Source: RPRI01 sp051233685
Lineage (GTDB): Bacteria; Desulfobacterota; Desulfobacteria; Desulfobacterales; RPRI01
Length of the DNA: 23,408 nucleotides
Assembly: GCF_051233685.1 (NCBI RefSeq)
Contig: NZ_JBAMMY010000284.1
Span: forward strand, 1-23,408
Direction of reading: 5' to 3'
A program made the position numbers and the translations under genes. Positions 8,864-15,913 of this stretch are shown piece after piece; position 1 is the stretch's first letter, and every line of letters starts with the position of its first letter. Below the pieces are notes generated by a model that saw only the letters and a list, made by a program, of their open reading frames with translations, was not told where the DNA came from and made no database searches.

Positions 8864-9439
8864 TTATATCTTAACGCTATCCCAGCAGGATTCGACAAGC
8901 TTTCGGGAAAGCGGGGCGTCCAGATCCACGAACCCCAGTACATGATCCCGTATCGTCCAGATAATCGGGGCGAACGCCAGATTGAAAAAAGCCACCAGCG
9001 ACAGATCCCGTATCACCTGCTGGGCAGTCCCCCTTTCATAAAGATCGATGAAAATATCCGGCTTGCCCGCTGACGCAAAAATTCTGTTTCTGCGATGCTC
9101 CACTCCGTAAGGGGAGTGGTGAAACTGTTCACTATACTTGAAATCAATGGGATTTCGGACAAAATAGTCGATCACACCGGTGCCGACATGGAAAAAACAC
9201 TCCCGCACCGGACGGTCATAGGGATAATCCGCCAGCAAGAACGTCACCAGTCTTTCTTCTTTTTCCTTATACATCGTTCGGATCAGCGCATCCCGGTTCT
9301 CAAAATACCGGTAGATCGTACCGATGCCGACGCCTGCTTTTTCAGAGATCATGGACATGGATGCGCCATGAAATCCCTGCTCCGAGATCAGGTCTATTGC
9401 CGCAAGGATGATGCAATCCCGCTTATCTTGCTTTGCCAT
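8864..9439 (-). CDS. TetR/AcrR family transcriptional repressor of the efflux operon
   Basis: DNA-binding one-component regulator, 191 residues from the chosen ATG at 9439. That start has AAGGTG at 7 bases; a GTG two codons upstream (9445) sits too close to it. The N-terminal helix-turn-helix is clear: LAAIDLISEQGFHGASM, then ISEKAGVGIGTIYRYFENRD (about residues 31-50). The rest is the all-helical ligand-binding and dimer domain, whose ligand cannot be predicted. It lies directly upstream of the adaptor gene in the same direction. Palindromes on both sides of the gene argue that it represses itself and the pump, with release on binding a pump substrate (inference from the AcrR/TtgR type). Confidence 0.92.
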   Translation of the reverse strand: MAKQDKRDCIILAAIDLISEQGFHGASMSMISEKAGVGIGTIYRYFENRDALIRTMYKEKEERLVTFLLADYPYDRPVRECFFHVGTGVIDYFVRNPIDFKYSEQFHHSPYGVEHRRNRIFASAGKPDIFIDLYERGTAQQVIRDLSLVAFFNLAFAPIIWTIRDHVLGFVDLDAPLSRKLVESCWDSVKI

Positions 9440-9460
9440 TATCACGCACCTTTTTTATAG

Positions 9461-9476
9461 GAATGAACGTTCACTC
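9461..9476. promoter_or_regulatory. TetR-type operator in front of tetR
   Basis: GAATGAACGTTCACTC, a 16-base palindrome with one mismatched pair. It has the same TGAACGTTCA core as the site at 8838-8853. It overlaps the predicted transcription start of tetR, fitting autorepression. Confidence 0.75.
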
Positions 9477-9484
9477 TGTTTACG

Positions 9485-9505
9485 TGGTGGGATTTCGTCT
9501 GTCAA
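9485..9505 (-). promoter_or_regulatory. Probable tetR promoter (-35 box and spacer)
   Basis: On the minus strand a consensus -35 hexamer TTGACA (9500-9505) is followed after 17 bases by a -10-like TAAACA (about 9477-9482). The start point would then fall within the operator at 9461-9476. The -35 box is perfect and the -10 box weak. Confidence 0.5.
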
Positions 9506-9529
9506 GGTTTTTAATTCATTAAATTGTGA

Positions 9530-10931
9530 CACTGCTGTCCAAAATAATTTAAAATTGACAATTTGGCATTAAAGAATTCAATCAGTTACCTATAAAAAGG
9601 CAACTATTTGAAGATCAGGTTGCCGGTTTTAAAAAATGCTGTCCAAATTCCTTGGCAGAGGACATTGGACAGACCTGGGAGTTATGGGAAGAACATCAAA
9701 GGGATTATCGATCCATTCCCATAAATCCCTGTATGTGAAAAGATTCCACCTCAGGAAAGCGACCATGTTTGATAACGACCAATTAAACTTCGATTTAAAC
9801 TGGAGGTATTTGATCAGCAACATGGCGATCAATGCTGTCCAAATCTGGATGTAAAGGGCATTTTCACTGGTTCCGACAAAGGTTTTAACCTTCAGATTTT
9901 GCTTTAGAGCTTTGAAAAACAGTTCTATCTGCCAGCGATCTTTGTAGATGGCAGATATGGTGGTTGCCCCAAATTCAAGATGGTTGGTCAAAAGAACGAT
10001 TTGGCGGTTTTGCTCTTTGTCCCAGACCACGACCTTGCGCAATATGTGAGGACATTTTTTACGGGCATAATGTCCGTTAAACTCAATCAACTGATCGGCA
10101 AGGATATTTCGGTTTTGCGGTACAGCCCGTTCTTCGATAACGGTGTAATCGGCATTGTCTTTTAACCGGGTGACAAAATAAATGTGGTTTTCGGTCCAAT
10201 AGGCAAACAAATTGTAATCGTTGTATCCTCTATCCATGGCCACAATCGAATAGGGCGAAAGGGGAACCTTACGGGCAACAGTAACATCATGCTTTTTACC
10301 GTTGGAAATATAAGCAAAGGTGGGCAAGTACCCATCATGATCCAGCAGCAGGTGCCGTTTTATAGCTCCTTTTGTTCGCCGGAATTTTGCCCATGGGAAA
10401 AGTGACAAGCACAGCGATATGGTGGAACTATCCAGCGACAGCAGCTTGTTTTTGAATTTGAACCGATGTTTGGGAGTACCGGCCAATTTGCAAATATCAA
10501 GGGTCTGGTAAAAAAGATCCTGGTACATCTGCCAGGGCCGATGGGCATTGGCATAGGACAGCGTGGATTTGTTGGGGGCTTTTTTAAATCCTAAATGGCG
10601 CAATTTTCCGAGGCAGCAGGATAGTCCGCCGCAAATCTCACGTAAACTTTTGGCTTGGGCTAATTGGCAAAATAACATGGCTGCAAAATGATCCCAGCTG
10701 TCAAAGCCTTTACAGTAACGTTCTGCCTTATGATGAAAGACCAAATTATGAAATCGACCACGATTGAATATCGCAATCAGTTGACTAAACAAACTCGCAT
10801 ATCGTATCATTGCGTTGCCTCCTTGTTGTTGGCGTATGTTTTTTCTTGTCAATTAAACCATGCTTTACAAGGAGGCTTTTTTCAAGCTTTTTCGAATTAC
10901 TTCATTGTAAAACCGTTTTTGGACAAAAGTG
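9530..10931 (-). mobile_element. IS4-type insertion sequence, about 1.4 kb
   Basis: A complete IS4-type transposase gene lies between imperfect inverted ends at 9530-9544 (CACTGCTGTCCAAAA) and 10917-10931 (reverse complement CACTTTTGTCCAAAA), matching at 13 of 15 positions. The length suits the family. No target duplication is obvious between the left flank (ending TTGTGA) and the right flank (starting ATACAG). The right end abuts a truncated dioxygenase-like gene. The left end lies 24 bases from the tetR -35 box. Confidence 0.75.
9629..10810 (-). CDS. IS4 family transposase with DUF4372 N-terminus
   Basis: DDE transposase, 393 residues from the ATG at 10810, chosen because AGGAGG lies 7 bases upstream; the longer reading frame would start inside that region. 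The N-terminus (RFHNLVFHHKAERYCKGF, then MLFCQLAQAKSLREI) is the DUF4372 domain found in this IS4 subgroup. Catalytic residues: D127 in LSLDSSTISL, D193 in VAMDRGYNDY and E296 in the IS4 signature Y-x2-R-x3-E-x6-K (Y289, R292, E296, K303). The frame is intact and may be functional. Confidence 0.93.
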   Translation of the reverse strand: MIRYASLFSQLIAIFNRGRFHNLVFHHKAERYCKGFDSWDHFAAMLFCQLAQAKSLREICGGLSCCLGKLRHLGFKKAPNKSTLSYANAHRPWQMYQDLFYQTLDICKLAGTPKHRFKFKNKLLSLDSSTISLCLSLFPWAKFRRTKGAIKRHLLLDHDGYLPTFAYISNGKKHDVTVARKVPLSPYSIVAMDRGYNDYNLFAYWTENHIYFVTRLKDNADYTVIEERAVPQNRNILADQLIEFNGHYARKKCPHILRKVVVWDKEQNRQIVLLTNHLEFGATTISAIYKDRWQIELFFKALKQNLKVKTFVGTSENALYIQIWTALIAMLLIKYLQFKSKFNWSLSNMVAFLRWNLFTYRDLWEWIDNPFDVLPITPRSVQCPLPRNLDSIF

Positions 10932-11143
10932 ATACAGAATATTATTATCACAGGCCCAACCGGAGTCGGCAAAGTGGCCGGAAGATACCAGTGGGCGGAT
11001 GCGGCAAGGATTGCCATAGGTCGCGGTATTGTGGCTCCGAGAGCGAGCCAACCGTCTGTCCATCGATTGTGCCGTATGATATTTATAGGATTGCCGTGTC
11101 CGACAAAAATGGCAGGCATGGATTTCACCGCATTAATTGTCAT
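10932..11143 (-). pseudogene. 5' fragment of an extradiol (DODA-type) dioxygenase gene cut by the IS4 element
   Basis: The fragment reads MPAIFVGHGNP near the start, then NRWTDGWLALGATIPRP and AILAASAHWYLPAT. These are hallmarks of the class III extradiol ring-cleavage / DODA (YgiD-like) family, including the metal-binding His of GHGNP and the His of SAHW. Family members have about 260 residues; only about 70 remain before the IS4 end. Beyond SAHW the residues fit the family poorly, so the junction region may be altered. The ATG at 11143 follows GGAGG. The 3' part is not found on the other side of the element. Loss of the C-terminal metal ligands makes it non-functional. Confidence 0.75.
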
Positions 11144-11232
11144 GTGTCTTTTCCTCCATCAAATTACTGTCCTATGCCAACTTCATGTATGTCGCAGTGT
11201 CCCAGAATAGCTACTCTTCCATCATAACACCA

Positions 11233-11700
11233 TCATTCTTGAATCCTGATTACTTTTTTATCTTTAACTTCCTTAACCAACCTCTCTATCATCCCACCTT
11301 CACCGGCATAACCAACGACCGCCTCATTCGCCAGTTCAATCATAAATCTGTTTCTTTTTTCAGCAGTTTCTGCCGTTACCCGTTTTACGCTGTTATCAAA
11401 CGGTGTAACAATCAATAATCTGCCTGCATCTATTGCCCTTTTCAATTCCGGCTCTGTTTTCTTCTTCATTCCCCGCGCCAGGGCCATAATAACCGGTTGT
11501 GTGCCGGCAAGAAGGTAATGAAATACATCCTTTTCAATCTTTGAATGAAAACCGCTGATTATACAGTTGCCTTGGCCACGCTGTTCGATTGCCCAGTCGT
11601 AGCATTTAAGAACCACCGAAGCAGGTATTTTCCGGCTGCATAGAAACGCGGTCTTGTGAAGTTTCAGTAATTCTTTATTGCCGAGTGATGCCACAATCAT
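11233..11700 (-). CDS. Stand-alone DprA/SLOG-like Rossmann protein
   Basis: 155 residues from the ATG at 11700; an in-frame TTG three codons upstream is an alternative with no better ribosome site. The order of motifs follows the Rossmann core of DprA/Smf: KTAFLCSRKIP (the 'GSR' position), NCIISGFHSKIEKDVFHYLL (the 'SGxAxGID' position), PVIMALARGM, ELKRAIDAGRLLIVTPF and KRNRFMIELANEAVVGYAG (the 'RN' helix). It lacks the SAM-like N-terminal and winged-helix C-terminal domains of true DprA, so it is probably not the competence factor. SLOG-superfamily proteins often sense or process nucleotide-derived ligands and occur in conflict systems. Its position beside a defence cassette fits that, but no function is proven. 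Confidence 0.7.
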   Translation of the reverse strand: MIVASLGNKELLKLHKTAFLCSRKIPASVVLKCYDWAIEQRGQGNCIISGFHSKIEKDVFHYLLAGTQPVIMALARGMKKKTEPELKRAIDAGRLLIVTPFDNSVKRVTAETAEKRNRFMIELANEAVVGYAGEGGMIERLVKEVKDKKVIRIQE

Positions 11701-11750
11701 TTTAAACAACTCATTAATTTAACTATTTTCAACCATTCCTTGCTCATGTC

Positions 11751-11786
11751 TTAGTTGATGATGAAATCCAGCCCCTCGTGAAATAT
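11751..11786 (-). pseudogene. Relic of an Eco57I-like methyltransferase C-terminus
   Basis: On the minus strand this reads IFHEGLDFIIN followed by a stop. It closely matches the C-terminal HEELDFIINYD of the methyltransferase encoded at 15914-19309. The underlying DNA shares a perfect 20-base direct repeat (11753-11772 and 15973-15992). It is too short to be a gene and looks like the tail of a second, lost methyltransferase copy. Confidence 0.55.
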
Positions 11787-11798
11787 GGGAAGTCACCT

Positions 11799-12020
11799 TC
11801 ATTGCTTTATGGCAAATGACCGTAAATCATTCTTGATATAGTATTTTGCGCCAAATTTCGTTAAAAGTTTTTCCGCATCGTAAAGGAATTTACCCCAATC
11901 CACGGTTTGCTCTACAATCTTCATGTGGTTCAACTTACCAACTTTCCAGAATCTTACATATTTGTGAGCCTTTCGAATCACATCAAACGCTTGGACTGGA
12001 TCAATATTCAGAGTTTCCTC
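11799..12020 (-). pseudogene. C-terminal fragment of an SPL-type radical SAM protein
   Basis: About 73 codons reading DPVQAFDVIRKAHKYV, FWKVGKLNH, DWGKFLYDAEKLLTKF and YYIKNDL. This resembles the C-terminal tail of spore-photolyase-like radical SAM proteins, where 'DPEQAL.II...H..VD.FKVGKLNH' precedes 'YYIKKDL'. The radical SAM core with its CxxxCxxC cluster is absent, because the frame runs straight into the 3' end of the AlbA_2 gene (overlap 12008-12020). An AAGGAGG lies at 12018-12024 but no suitable ATG, GTG or TTG follows at proper spacing; a GTG at 11981 is the only later candidate. Best read as a degraded remnant truncated by insertion of the upstream module. Confidence 0.5.
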
Positions 12021-13186
12021 CTTGGTATACGTGCGATAAACAAGTTGCGTTCGTTGTCTGAAGTCAGTTCCAAATCCGGGGCGGCAGACAAAGCTCGTAA
12101 GATGCCAGTGCCAATACCTCGATAGGGTAGTTCGTTCCCTTTTGTTGCAAAGGACGCAATTAGCGGATTACGAATGACCGACACGCCGTTGCGGATATTC
12201 TCGACGGTGAGGTTGTTGGGCAGAGCGCCCGGGCTGATCAACTCTATGCGATTGTCAAATAACATGACACGCCATGGTGCGGAAATGAAGTAGTCTCGAT
12301 GCAGCAGCATGTTGACTACAAGTTCTTCCAAGGCATCCGGGTGCACTTCCAGATCGCCTTCCGTATTGAAACTTTTCTCATGTTGCACTCGCCGCAAATT
12401 ACGAGTGAGAAAGGAGATTGTTCCTTTGTATAGATCACGCAAGCACCCTTCAATGTCCTGGCTGTCCCGATATTTGTTCCCTGCAGGATCGTTGCCAACA
12501 AAAGATACAGCCTTGATGACAAAGGCGGGGCGATGTCTTTGAGGATTGCGCCCAAAAAGCATAATTCCGGCGAGATTTAGCGTAGCCACACGCGCGAGAC
12601 CGAGATTATTGAACAATTGGCTAAGCGAAATCCCAGACTTATCCAGCATCTTATCAAGCGACTCTCCATATTGCTTTTTAAAAAAGGCGACGAAGTGTTC
12701 CATATCAATGTCTCCTGATGTGGTGCCTTCGACAGGAACCTCATCAGCGTGAACGAGACCGGCGCTCTGAAGCATCCTCTGGACTTCCTCGCGGGAAGTT
12801 ACCCGGCGTTTGTCTGATCCCGACTTCACCCAAAATACGCCATCGTTATCGGAGTATGGCTTAGAGATGCCTTCAGGCACTGTGACGATTATGACTAATT
12901 TTTCGCCGATAGGGATGTTCTCTGTTTCAGGGTTGATAGAAGGATGGACGCAATCGGTTGCTGTGTTGGAAATGAGTTGATTGATCCTTCGTATGTCGTT
13001 GGGCGATAAGCCTGTGACTGAGCCGTTATTATCAACGCCAATAAAAATCCTTCCACCCTTGCTATTTGCAAACGCTACCATTTCACCAGCCAGTGATTTA
13101 GCATTAGTGACATCCTGGCTCTGCTTAAATTGAGTTTGGCCGTCTTCACCGCGACGGATCAATTCAATGAGTTCTATTGCTTCCAT
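12008..13186 (-). CDS. AlbA_2 (Schlafen-like) / HATPase_c_4 domain protein
   Basis: 392 residues. The N-terminal AlbA_2 domain (about residues 12-135) shows FKQSQDVTNAKSLAGEMVAF, NSKGGRIFIGVDNNGSVTGL and GVFWVKSGSDKRRVTSREEV. The C-terminal third carries the GHKL-like HATPase_c_4 region with HPDALEELVVNMLLHRDY, RIELISPGALP and YRGIGTGILRAL. This is the architecture of COG2865, loosely called RecG-like or divergent-AAA regulators. Related Schlafen AlbA_2 domains can be RNA nucleases or nucleic-acid binders; here the usual EFK of the first motif is QFK. Its ATG overlaps the PHP-ATPase stop by 13 bases (ATGGAAGCAATAG), indicating translational coupling and a shared role. Activity, whether effector or regulator, is not determined. 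Confidence 0.85.
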   Translation of the reverse strand: MEAIELIELIRRGEDGQTQFKQSQDVTNAKSLAGEMVAFANSKGGRIFIGVDNNGSVTGLSPNDIRRINQLISNTATDCVHPSINPETENIPIGEKLVIIVTVPEGISKPYSDNDGVFWVKSGSDKRRVTSREEVQRMLQSAGLVHADEVPVEGTTSGDIDMEHFVAFFKKQYGESLDKMLDKSGISLSQLFNNLGLARVATLNLAGIMLFGRNPQRHRPAFVIKAVSFVGNDPAGNKYRDSQDIEGCLRDLYKGTISFLTRNLRRVQHEKSFNTEGDLEVHPDALEELVVNMLLHRDYFISAPWRVMLFDNRIELISPGALPNNLTVENIRNGVSVIRNPLIASFATKGNELPYRGIGTGILRALSAAPDLELTSDNERNLFIARIPRRKL

Positions 13187-15792
13187 AGTTGGTAAATCTC
13201 CTTCCGACGAGCGAAGGCTTCATGCCCGCCTTCCATAATAGACACGATGGCCTTCTGAATCCCAGGCTCGTCAATGCTTCCGATCTGGATATCGGCGATT
13301 CCACCGGCGAAAGCGCATGCACCTATCTGTTCCGCATCGCCCAGTACAGGGAAATTGGCGTTGTGCGTGGCAAAAATAAATTGGATTCCCTTTTTGAGAG
13401 ACCGAAGAAGCTTGATGACATCCTCGAATATGGTCTGGTTGTCCAAATCGTCTTCAGGTTGATCTATGATGATAACGTCGTTATCGCGCTGGCTTAGAAT
13501 AAAGAGTATCAATGCCGAAGCTCTTTGCCCGAGCGAGTGATCTCGTAATTCCTTTCCATGATATTCGATTTGAAAAATGTTAGGTACTTGCCATGACAGC
13601 AAGGATGCCTTGGCTTCGTTGAAGTACTTACGGAAAATGTCACCTGAATCGCCGAGGTTAATGCAGATTGTATCCAGCCCTTCATAGACAGAAATAAAAT
13701 CCGCGTGCGAATCAATAATGCTCTTCAATGTTGCTTCTCGAAGTTTGCTACCACGGAAATGATTTTGTAGTTCTTTCAAAAATGCAACTTTGTCACCTTT
13801 ATAATGAGGGATAATTCGGAGCGCAGTTTGGCTTTCATTCAGTTTTTTGATCTCTGTTTCGATCTGCTTGAACTCTTGATGCCACATGCCTGAAAGCCTC
13901 TTCAGTTCCTTCAGAAGTTCGTCTCGAAGGGCGTTCTTTCGCAGACGGCTCTTAGTTATTTCTTCGAGTGCCAGTTTGGTTTTCTGTAATTCAGTGTTAA
14001 GCTTTACAAAATCATCCGGACGAATGCTGATTCCTCCTGCTTGCTGGAGTTGCTCGCTAAGTTTCCGTTCAATAGCAGCGAAATCGTCCTTGAGCGCTTC
14101 GCGTCGCCGTTCCAGTTCCGTCAGTTTTTCGCGTAAAACACGAGCATCATTGCGTGCCTCAGAAAGGACCTGCCGAGCATCGGCAGGCGCTTTGCGGATT
14201 TTATCAAGAATAGCATTGATATCTGCAATAATATCCGCATTTTCTTTGGATTCAAGTTTAGACTGCGCCACCAGTTCGGATTCCTGCTCCATCAGAAATG
14301 TATCAAAAGATCGGACAAATGCATCTACAACATCGGCAACGCGACGAGCATGCGTAACATCTGCATTGAACCCCACCTGACGCCGTAGTTGCTGTTCAAC
14401 ACCGTACTTTCTAAAAAGCCCCAAACGAAACTCTGTGTCCTTGCTCTTGCTCTGGTATTCCTGCTCCAATGTGTCCAAATTTTTCAGTTTGTTGAGATTC
14501 GCCACCACGTCTATTACCCTTTGGCGTTGGGAAGCAATCTCCCGACGAATGGCATCGAGTTTTGAGCCGAGCAAGCGTTCAACAAGTTCACGTTCAGACC
14601 CTTCGCCTCTCTTCACTAGTTCTTTTTGGCCAAAGAACAATGGATTTTTCAACGGTATGCGTACGCCGGGTCGTAATTCTCCGTCAAAGTAAATATCTGC
14701 TCGTTCGTTCAGAATCCGTCGAACTTCGAAATGTCGTCCTTGTGCATCTTCCAGGTGTACCACGACTTTTCCTCCACTGCCGAGTGCAAAGCGGACAAGA
14801 TCTTGCTTGTACTTAAGGTCTAGTTCTTCCGTGGATTCAGGCAACGGGAATTCAAGCGCAAAGCGCAAGCACTCAAGAACGGCCGACTTACCGCTGCCCC
14901 GAATGCCTATTAAGCAGTTCATCTCATCGGAAAGGTCAAGACGTTTCCCATCCAAAATACCTCCCTCAAAGCTAACCGATCGTACCCAAGAATGAACCTG
15001 CTTTTGAATGACCTTGTCGGACAAACGATCCGCCTCAGGCTTTAAGGCAAACTGAACCGCCTCAAAAGTGAAGGCGCCGATCTTGACAAAGGTCGGTTCA
15101 CCGCGTCCAATTTCATGCATCGTCTTTGGATCAGAGCCTTCCACTTCAGAAGGATACCAAGTTCCGAACCAACTCTTCACTTTCTCACGCTTGTCTCGCG
15201 TTCTCACTTTTTGGAACGCCGCAGTACGGAAGCGAAAAAGCTCATTTTTACCAAGCTCGGTGATTCTGCCACCATCAAGTGCACCCCAGAGGCCGCTGTC
15301 ATCTTCAACATGGGCAAAGATAAGTAAATATTCCTTTTCGAACTTGTCCAATTCACGAAGAGTCTCCAGCAAATCGTGGTTTGATCTTGCGTTACTATTA
15401 TCGTAGCCGGTCTGACCAGCGAAGGTCAGCCCGAGAAAGCTCTTTATATAATCTGTATTTTCCTTATTATCGATCCAATTTTCATGGAAGATAACCAGAG
15501 TGTGAATCCCATTACGTCCATCTTTTACCGACAACTCAACTCCGGGCATTAAATAGATGTCTTCCTGTTTTGCTTCTTTCCGGAGCGCTTTGAACTCTTC
15601 CCTGTCAAATTTGTTGTGGTTCGTAATGATGCCAACTCGTATTTCTGCTTTCTTAATTTCAGCAATGTAACGAGTTATGAAATCTTTCTCGGAACCCATG
15701 TCTTTGAATTCTTTATCTCGCCGGGTGTGCAAGTGAAAATCCGCCCGTATCCACCGACTTCCGTGCACAAAAAAATTTCCTTTTTCAAGCAT
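13174..15792 (-). CDS. PHP phosphoesterase-ABC/SMC-like ATPase fusion (TrlF-like), putative defence effector
   Basis: 872 residues from the ATG at 15792, which has GGAG at 8 bases; a TTG nine codons upstream is a weaker alternative. N-terminal PHP domain (about 1-240): metal-binding HxH (H20, H22 in RADFHLHT), TNHN (H59), PGVEL (E86) and FAHVEDD (H161). Then an ABC ATPase: Walker A GIRGSGKS (296-303), a long charged coiled coil (about 420-660), the signature SLGQRASAL (about 753), Walker B IIIDQPEDDLDN (D777, E780) and an H-loop FATHN (H810). This resembles PHP-ATPase proteins known from prokaryotic conflict systems, where the ATPase is thought to sense nucleic acid and the PHP domain to hydrolyse phosphodiesters. 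It lies 121 bases after the methyltransferase and overlaps the AlbA_2 gene. Catalytic residues look intact; the substrate is unknown. Confidence 0.88.
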   Translation of the reverse strand: MLEKGNFFVHGSRWIRADFHLHTRRDKEFKDMGSEKDFITRYIAEIKKAEIRVGIITNHNKFDREEFKALRKEAKQEDIYLMPGVELSVKDGRNGIHTLVIFHENWIDNKENTDYIKSFLGLTFAGQTGYDNSNARSNHDLLETLRELDKFEKEYLLIFAHVEDDSGLWGALDGGRITELGKNELFRFRTAAFQKVRTRDKREKVKSWFGTWYPSEVEGSDPKTMHEIGRGEPTFVKIGAFTFEAVQFALKPEADRLSDKVIQKQVHSWVRSVSFEGGILDGKRLDLSDEMNCLIGIRGSGKSAVLECLRFALEFPLPESTEELDLKYKQDLVRFALGSGGKVVVHLEDAQGRHFEVRRILNERADIYFDGELRPGVRIPLKNPLFFGQKELVKRGEGSERELVERLLGSKLDAIRREIASQRQRVIDVVANLNKLKNLDTLEQEYQSKSKDTEFRLGLFRKYGVEQQLRRQVGFNADVTHARRVADVVDAFVRSFDTFLMEQESELVAQSKLESKENADIIADINAILDKIRKAPADARQVLSEARNDARVLREKLTELERRREALKDDFAAIERKLSEQLQQAGGISIRPDDFVKLNTELQKTKLALEEITKSRLRKNALRDELLKELKRLSGMWHQEFKQIETEIKKLNESQTALRIIPHYKGDKVAFLKELQNHFRGSKLREATLKSIIDSHADFISVYEGLDTICINLGDSGDIFRKYFNEAKASLLSWQVPNIFQIEYHGKELRDHSLGQRASALILFILSQRDNDVIIIDQPEDDLDNQTIFEDVIKLLRSLKKGIQFIFATHNANFPVLGDAEQIGACAFAGGIADIQIGSIDEPGIQKAIVSIMEGGHEAFARRKEIYQLWKQ

Positions 15793-15913
15793 CTTCCTGA
15801 TCTCCAATTTGTTTAACAATAAACCATGATATCAATTTATACAATTTTTGAAAACCTCTTATTTAAAAGGGTTATATCCATGCATATATTAAATGTCAGC
15901 GGACTCACAAGGA
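15793..15913 (-). other. 121-base gap within the defence cassette
   Basis: AT-rich gap between the methyltransferase stop and the PHP-ATPase start. No clear terminator hairpin or strong promoter is visible. It is the only sizeable gap in the cassette and the natural boundary between its two modules, so an internal promoter is possible. Confidence 0.35.

Noticed and set aside
10929..11210. Plus-strand reading frame beginning MIQNIIITGPTGVGK, looking like a Walker A ATPase
   Set aside because: It is antisense to a clear dioxygenase N-terminus (GHGNP, SAHW), has no further ATPase motifs, and starts inside the end of the IS4 element.
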